Positions 59,311 to 64,000 of a stretch of 64,000 bases of DNA are shown here, piece after piece; positions within the stretch are counted from its first letter, which is position 1; each line of letters begins with the position of its first letter. The notes beneath the pieces are model-generated. The model was not told the origin of the DNA, did not search any database, and was given only the letters and a program-made list of their open reading frames with translations. The DNA is taken from NCBI RefSeq assembly GCF_036016955.1, contig NZ_JAYWXI010000007.1, positions 62,001-126,000 on the forward strand. Direction: 5' to 3'. This DNA is from JAYWXI01 sp036016955. Lineage in GTDB: Bacteria > Bacteroidota > Bacteroidia > Flavobacteriales > Weeksellaceae. Both the position numbers and the translations under genes were made by a program.

Positions 59311-61824
59311 TTACTTTCCGTAAGCTTCAATGGCTTTGTTAAGTGCTTCAATTTGCTGGTTTATGGTAGGGCTTTTAGGATTTTCTCTCAGCACCTGCAT
59401 CTTCTGCGCCAATCCATCCTTCAAAACCTGAAGCAAAATCATCTTCGCCTGAGGATTTTCCGCCAACTGACTTTTCACCATGGTGAGAACCTTCGCTACT
59501 TTTTGCGTCGCTTTCGGGCTATCCGTTCCCATAATCCAACGGAACCCTTTCTCCCCCACGTCTCCCATCTTGGGATCTAAAAACTTCATGAAAGGATAAA
59601 AAGCCACCGTTTCCGCAATAGCCGGCATATGTTTTTCAATCTTATTATCCACAATAATAGGTAATAACGCCGATATCGCCTCTTCACTGGCTCCGCTCAA
59701 ATCCATAGACTCCGCCAACTGAACCACCCTCGCCGGATTAATCTCCGCCATAGCCGCTATGGCCGAACTTTTAACCGAATTAGAAACCGAACCAATGCCT
59801 TTTTCGTATAATGGAAGGTATTTGGCGTTTTTCGTCTTAGCCAGCGCCATAATCGCCGCCGCCTGAACCAGTGTTTTAGGATCATTGGACGCCAATTTTT
59901 CTACCTCAGCCAAAGCCAATTTAGCCGTATTAGGCTTGGATAAATCCAATATTTTCAAAGCCTCCATACGGATGTAATGATTAGAATCCTTCAACGCCAA
60001 AACCAATAACCTTAAAGCCGATTCATCCAAAGAAGCCACTTCAGCAACTCCCGTTACCGCCTCCCATCGCCCCTGAAAGTCCTTACTGTTTTGATACTGC
60101 ATAAGATACTGGTTCGACACTTTGTCCTCAACAATTTCCGCCAACAAAACCCCGTCCGCATTAAGGTGAACCAAATCGGGAGATTTCCCAGAAGGCAATC
60201 TAAATTCATTCTGAGATTTCGCATCAACCCAAACCGAACGACGCTGAGGCTTACCGTTATCGTAAACATCCACCGTCAACGGAAACTGAAAATAACCACC
60301 CAACTGACTCTGCGTCACAGACAAAATCACTTCCTTCTTCACCGGTTCGTACGTATAAGTATAGCTGAGTTTCGGGTGCCCCGCCCCAAAAAACCACTGG
60401 TTGAAGAACCAATTAAGATCCTTACCGCTTACTTTCTCCAAAGCCAAACGCAAATCGTGCGCTTCCGCTGTTCCATACGCGTGCGTTTTCAAATAATGGC
60501 TAAGCCCCGCAAAAAAGGCTTCGTCCCCAAGATAATGACGCAACATATGAAGAATAGATCCTCCCTTATTGTAAGAAACCGCATCAAACATATCCTCGCG
60601 AGAGTGATAGTTGAAACGAACCAAATCTTTAGAAATATTAGCCGGATCCATAAAATAGCCGTCCCTCGCTTTCTTTAGCGTATAGCCAGCTTCATCCTTG
60701 CCGTATTTATGCTCGTTCCACAAATACTCCGAATAATTCGCAAACGATTCGTTAACGGTAAGGTTACTCCAGCTCTCCGTCGTCACCAAATCCCCAAACC
60801 AATGATGAAAAAGCTCGTGAGCCACCACGTCTTCCCAACCGTTACGGTCAATCAAATCCCCAGGTTTTTGCTGTGCCTGCTCGGCATGAAGCACCGCCGT
60901 GGTATTTTCCATCGCTCCACTCACATAATCCCTCGCCGTCATTTGAGCGTACTTATTCCACGGGTAATCGTAATTCAGCAACTTCGAAAAAAATTCCATC
61001 ATCGCCGGCGTATCCCCAAAAATCTGCTTCGCATACGGTTCATACTCCTTCTCCACATAATAATCCAAAGCAATATTACGCCAACGGTCTTTCACGACAG
61101 CATAGTCCCCAACCCCCATGAAGAAAAGGTAAGGCGCATGCTTTTGATCCATCACCCAATAATCCGTCCTAAGCCCTCCCGCTTCTTTTTTGGAAGATTT
61201 CAGTTCCCCATTGGAAAGCGTCACATACTGCTCCGGAACCGTCATGTAAATCTCCTGAGTGGTTTTCTGGTTGGGTTTGTCAATGGTAGGAAACCAAGCC
61301 GAAGAAGCCTCGGTCTCCCCCTGCGTCCAAATTTGACGAGGTTTGTCGGGATCCGTCCCTTTAGCATTGATGAAATAAAGCCCCTTGGCATCCGAAATAG
61401 CAGCACTTCCTTTTTGCTTCACCTCATTGGGACGCGCCGTATACTTTACATAAACCGTATAATCCTGATTCCTTTGGTACACTTTATCCAAAGTAATCTT
61501 CAACTGGTCGTCCGAATAATCGTACTTCAAAGGAGAGCGTCCCCCTTTCCGATCCAAAGCCACCTCATGAATCAGCATCCCCTTGGCATCCAACACCAAA
61601 GAATCGGAAGGATAAAAATACGGAGCCGCCGTAATCCAAGCCTCTCCGCCCATCTGCTCTTTGTCATAATCGAACTGAACTTTTAGTTTGGTATGTTTCA
61701 GTTCCGTCCATTTGGCGGGAGTAGCTCGATAAACCGTCTCCCGACCCGAAGTTTCCGTCTGCGCCCAAGCATTCCCCGTAAAGAAAAGCCCCATAAGCGA
61801 AACAGAAATCAAAATCTTTTTCAT
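59311..61824 (-). CDS. Secreted M1-family aminopeptidase
   Basis: An 837-residue zinc aminopeptidase with a signal peptide (ending GNAWAQ), so periplasmic or surface. The substrate-anchoring GAMEN is at 303-307, the zinc site HELFHHWFG at 336-344 with the third ligand Glu in NESFANYSEYLW near 359. After the catalytic part, about residue 600 onward holds a helical HEAT-like region (repeated ALKILDLSKPNTAKLALAEV-style helices). It removes N-terminal residues from peptides, probably for nutrition. It lies 84 nt before thyA's stop side on the same strand; thyA is upstream. Confidence 0.93.
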   Translation of the reverse strand: MKKILISVSLMGLFFTGNAWAQTETSGRETVYRATPAKWTELKHTKLKVQFDYDKEQMGGEAWITAAPYFYPSDSLVLDAKGMLIHEVALDRKGGRSPLKYDYSDDQLKITLDKVYQRNQDYTVYVKYTARPNEVKQKGSAAISDAKGLYFINAKGTDPDKPRQIWTQGETEASSAWFPTIDKPNQKTTQEIYMTVPEQYVTLSNGELKSSKKEAGGLRTDYWVMDQKHAPYLFFMGVGDYAVVKDRWRNIALDYYVEKEYEPYAKQIFGDTPAMMEFFSKLLNYDYPWNKYAQMTARDYVSGAMENTTAVLHAEQAQQKPGDLIDRNGWEDVVAHELFHHWFGDLVTTESWSNLTVNESFANYSEYLWNEHKYGKDEAGYTLKKARDGYFMDPANISKDLVRFNYHSREDMFDAVSYNKGGSILHMLRHYLGDEAFFAGLSHYLKTHAYGTAEAHDLRLALEKVSGKDLNWFFNQWFFGAGHPKLSYTYTYEPVKKEVILSVTQSQLGGYFQFPLTVDVYDNGKPQRRSVWVDAKSQNEFRLPSGKSPDLVHLNADGVLLAEIVEDKVSNQYLMQYQNSKDFQGRWEAVTGVAEVASLDESALRLLVLALKDSNHYIRMEALKILDLSKPNTAKLALAEVEKLASNDPKTLVQAAAIMALAKTKNAKYLPLYEKGIGSVSNSVKSSAIAAMAEINPARVVQLAESMDLSGASEEAISALLPIIVDNKIEKHMPAIAETVAFYPFMKFLDPKMGDVGEKGFRWIMGTDSPKATQKVAKVLTMVKSQLAENPQAKMILLQVLKDGLAQKMQVLRENPKSPTINQQIEALNKAIEAYGK

Positions 61825-61880
61825 TCTCTTTATTGTTTTGGTATTATCTAAAATCTGAACAGAAAGAACCTGTCCCCTGC

Positions 61881-61914
61881 TACGTCACTCCTTAAACTAC
61901 GCCCCTCCTTAAAC
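61881..61914. repeat. Tandem 17-bp repeat at the thyA 3' end
   Basis: TACGTCACTCCTTAAAC (61881-61897) is followed at once by TACGCCCCTCCTTAAAC (61898-61914), 15 of 17 identical. The second copy contains the thyA stop codon. Confidence 0.7.
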
Positions 61915-62703
61915 CGCCACCGGAGCTTTAATGCCCGGATAAGGTTCGTACCCTTCCAAAGTAAAGTCTTCGTATTCAAACGAAAACAAATCCTTCACTT
62001 CCGGATTCAAATGCATTTTAGGCAACGCCCTAGGCACCCGAGACAACTGCCGCTCCACCTGTTCAAAATGATTATTGTAAATATGAACATCGCCAAAGGT
62101 ATGAACATAGTCTCCCACCTCAAGCCCGCAAACCTGCGCCACCATCATCGTCAGCAAGGCATAACTCGCAATATTGAAAGGAACCCCCAAAAATACATCG
62201 GCACTTCGCTGATACAACTGAAGGGAAAGCCGCCCCTGCGAAACATAAAACTGAAACATCGCATGGCAAGGCGCCAAAGCCATCGACGGAATTTCCGAAG
62301 CATTCCAAGCCGAAACAAGCAAACGTCGAGAGTCCGGATTACGCTTAATTTGATCCACCACTTCAGCCATCTGATCCACCACCTTACCGTCCGCACCGCG
62401 CCAACTGCGCCACTGTGCCCCATAAACCGGACCCAAATCGCCATTTTCATCCGCCCATTCGTCCCAAATGCTCACCCCATGATCGTTAAGGTAACGGATA
62501 TTGGTATCCCCCTTCAAAAACCACAAAAGTTCATAAATAATCGATTTGAGATGAACCTTCTTCGTAGTAACCAAAGGAAAACCCTCGGACAAATCGTAAC
62601 GAAGCTGGTAACCGAAAACACTACGTGTCCCCGTCCCCGTACGATCGGTCTTATCACTCCCGTGGTTCAAAATATGGCGTAAAAGATCATGGTAATTCTG
62701 CAT
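61909..62703 (-). CDS. thyA: Thymidylate synthase
   Basis: A 264-residue enzyme methylating dUMP to dTMP with methylene-tetrahydrofolate. The nucleophile is Cys146 in LAPCHAMFQFYV, numbered as in E. coli; the phosphate-binding SRRLLVSAWN, and DVHIYNNHFEQV near the C-terminus, are intact, and the protein ends PVAV. The start is backed by a minus-strand TAAATTTG at 62733-62740. The stop codon lies in a 17-bp tandem repeat. Confidence 0.97.
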   Translation of the reverse strand: MQNYHDLLRHILNHGSDKTDRTGTGTRSVFGYQLRYDLSEGFPLVTTKKVHLKSIIYELLWFLKGDTNIRYLNDHGVSIWDEWADENGDLGPVYGAQWRSWRGADGKVVDQMAEVVDQIKRNPDSRRLLVSAWNASEIPSMALAPCHAMFQFYVSQGRLSLQLYQRSADVFLGVPFNIASYALLTMMVAQVCGLEVGDYVHTFGDVHIYNNHFEQVERQLSRVPRALPKMHLNPEVKDLFSFEYEDFTLEGYEPYPGIKAPVAV

Positions 62704-62732
62704 TTTTTAATCTCGTAAATGGATAAAGCGCT

Positions 62733-62740
62733 CAAATTTA
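62733..62740 (-). promoter_or_regulatory. -7 promoter box of thyA
   Basis: TAAATTTG on the minus strand, 29 nt before ATG 62703. Confidence 0.5.
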
Positions 62741-62808
62741 CCAAATATTTCGACGCTATCCCCCAACAACCATCAAAAAAAAGAAAAATACCTTTCGCTC
62801 TCCCTCCC

Positions 62809-63183
62809 TTATGCACAACAAATCAAACGACGGATTTCGCCCACGACTTGGTCAAAATCAAAAGGTTTAGGAATAAAACGAACCGCACCCGAATCCAACG
62901 CACTGTTTTTCAACTCCCGATTAGCCGACATCATCACCACCGGAAGATCCTTCAACAAGTCGTTCGACTTAATTTTTCTGCAAAAATTACGCCCATCGCC
63001 ATCAGGAAAAGACACATCAAGAAGAATTAAATCATGCGAAGAAATAAACCCTTCTTTTTGTTCCAAACCACGAATGCGATCCTGAACATTCACCTCAAAA
63101 CCTTCGTCATCCAAAAGAATCCTAAGGCTCTCCAAAACCGTTTCGTTATCGTCGACCACCAATATTTTCTTAGTATGTTTCAT
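62809..63183 (-). CDS. Single-domain response regulator
   Basis: A 124-residue receiver domain with no output domain: KKILVVDDNETVLESLRILL (acidic pair), phospho-acceptor Asp in HDLILLDVSFPDG, and the Lys in IPKPFDFDQVV. It should act by protein contact or relay phosphate. I use ATG 63183; the longer frame from 63267 adds 28 residues that overlap the kinase gene and do not belong to a receiver domain. It overlaps the histidine kinase end by 14 nt. Confidence 0.88.
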   Translation of the reverse strand: MKHTKKILVVDDNETVLESLRILLDDEGFEVNVQDRIRGLEQKEGFISSHDLILLDVSFPDGDGRNFCRKIKSNDLLKDLPVVMMSANRELKNSALDSGAVRFIPKPFDFDQVVGEIRRLICCA

Positions 63184-64000
63184 CTGTATTATTTCGATTT
63201 CCAGGTATAATAAAACAAAAATCAGACCCTTTGCCCAACTCGCTGGACACCTTGAGTTCGCCACCACTTCCCTTCACTATTTCCGAAGAAATATAAAGCC
63301 CCAAACCCAAACCTTCGAAAGACCGCTCGTGCTCCTGATCCGCCCGATAAAACTGATCGAAAACCCGCGCCAAACGCTCAGGCGAAATCCCGATTCCGAA
63401 GTCCTTCACATTAAAAACAACCTGACCGTCCTCCAACAAAGCCGTGGAAACCACCACCTCATCCGCCTCAGGAGAATACTTCACCGCATTGGAAATAAAG
63501 TTAATCATCACCTGCGCCAAACGATCCCTATCGGCCACCACTTCCCCAACAGCTCCTTTATCAAACAAAATCCGATGCGTCCCCCACTGAAACTGCTGGC
63601 AAACCTCTTCCACCAAAGCATCAAAATCAAACGCTTCCTCCTTGAATACAAGCTGCCCGTTTTGAATTCGGGTCACATCCAACAAATCCTGAACCAAGCC
63701 CGTCAAACGGTCCACCTGCCCCTGCATTTTCCGAGTGTATTCTGCTCCCTTTTCGTCCCCCTGCTTCTCAAAACCTCGCTCCAAAACTTGTGCATAAAGC
63801 TTAATGCTGGTAAGAGGCGTTTTAAGTTCATGGCTGGCAATCCCCAAAAAATCGTCCTTCATTTTCTGTTCCATTTTCATGTCGTGAATGTCAGAACAAA
63901 TCCCCATCCAAGAAACAATACGCCCGCGCTTCTTCTTCACCGGAAGCCCCCGAATAAGAAACCACCGATAGTTCTCCCCCTCATCCACCACTCGCATACG
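63170..64000 (-). CDS. Hybrid-free sensor histidine kinase, N-terminus beyond window
   Basis: The C-terminal 275 or more residues of a sensor kinase. It begins in a PAS/PAC region (YRWFLIRGLPVKKKRGRIVS, DIHDMK), followed by HisKA with phospho-acceptor His in ASHELKTPLTSIKLY, then the ATPase with N box NFISNAVKYS, G1 DFGIGI and G2 GLGLGLYISSEIV. The apparent ATG at 63997 lies mid-PAS, so the gene continues past the right edge. Its stop overlaps the response regulator start by 14 nt: a coupled two-component pair. The signal sensed is unknown. Confidence 0.9.
   Translation of the reverse strand, partial: RMRVVDEGENYRWFLIRGLPVKKKRGRIVSWMGICSDIHDMKMEQKMKDDFLGIASHELKTPLTSIKLYAQVLERGFEKQGDEKGAEYTRKMQGQVDRLTGLVQDLLDVTRIQNGQLVFKEEAFDFDALVEEVCQQFQWGTHRILFDKGAVGEVVADRDRLAQVMINFISNAVKYSPEADEVVVSTALLEDGQVVFNVKDFGIGISPERLARVFDQFYRADQEHERSFEGLGLGLYISSEIVKGSGGELKVSSELGKGSDFCFIIPGNRNNTDETY

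Noticed and set aside
60709..61686. 325-codon plus-strand ORF antisense to the M1 peptidase
   Set aside because: Arg/Ile/His-rich shadow of the C-ending codon bias of the real gene; no promoter or family match.
1..64000. tRNA, rRNA, CRISPR arrays, insertion sequences, prophage
   Set aside because: Intergenic gaps were read for cloverleaf ends, regular repeats, transposase and integrase motifs; none was found by eye.

Overview
The window is chromosomal DNA of a Flavobacteriia-type Bacteroidota. Evidence: gliding-motility genes gldB, gldC, gldF and gldG; the family pairing of holA with an HsdR-N-like gene; DUF3810 and DUF4268 proteins; and many copies of the Bacteroidota -7 promoter box TAnnTTTG just upstream of genes. 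Base composition is moderate (about 40-45% GC in the stretches I counted) with C-ending codons. A Weeksellaceae/Chryseobacterium-like lineage is my best guess from gene content; genus and species cannot be fixed by eye. I see no rRNA, tRNA, CRISPR array, transposase or prophage.

Layout. 1-8.2 kb: nadE (cut by the left edge), gldB-gldC, a secreted phosphatase, a secreted carboxypeptidase-regulatory-like protein, a SAM hydrolase, a HemJ-like protein and gldF-gldG. 8.2-12.6 kb: DUF4268 protein divergent from an Rrf2 regulator, lpd, lrgAB, a YceI lipoprotein. 12.9-20 kb: acs, a candidate small RNA, a RelA/SpoT enzyme, nhaA, a YihY-type membrane protein divergent from rlmH. 20-23 kb: PAP2 phosphatase with tatA, a DUF2752 gene coupled to a frameshifted CD225 gene, a secreted esterase. 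23-31 kb: envelope block (porin, DUF937-OmpA protein, Gly/Trp-rich lipoprotein, FadL-like protein, small beta-barrel) with proS inside. 31-39.5 kb: fhs, a 34-residue ORF, holA divergent from the HsdR-N-like gene, an NhaC-type antiporter, HAD hydrolase, uvrA. 39.5-43 kb: an operon for a large SprB-repeat-like surface protein and a smaller secreted protein sharing its C-terminal tail. 43-53 kb: polA, membrane and soluble pyrophosphatases, a GNAT protein with a LolD-type ATPase, an L,D-transpeptidase lipoprotein, a second candidate small RNA. 53-64 kb: sugar transporter-ROK kinase-DUF3810 operon, plsC, gtrA, a BadF-type kinase, an M1 aminopeptidase, thyA and a response regulator/histidine kinase pair (the kinase is cut by the right edge).

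How they connect. Much of the window concerns the cell surface: gliding (gld genes and a possible gliding-type adhesin), outer-membrane proteins, peptidoglycan and lipid enzymes, and lipoprotein release. The rest is housekeeping: DNA polymerase I, the Pol III delta subunit, UvrA, RelA, proS, thyA, one-carbon and acetate metabolism, pyrophosphate turnover and ion homeostasis.

Most interesting signals: (1) two intergenic candidate small RNAs of about 92-94 nt (near 14979 and 53138) with the same order of promoter-like -7 box, 5' hairpin, TTAAAG, U8CAU and strong terminator, where U8CAU is complementary to AUGAAAAAAAA start regions; (2) TAnnTTTG boxes ending exactly 4 nt before an ATG, which predicts leaderless mRNAs, including polA; (3) divergent gene pairs whose promoters or 5' ends overlap (holA/HsdR-N, YihY/rlmH, DUF4268/Rrf2); (4) a frameshifted CD225 gene and a ROK kinase lacking its zinc cysteines. 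Promoter and RNA calls rest on motif reading only.
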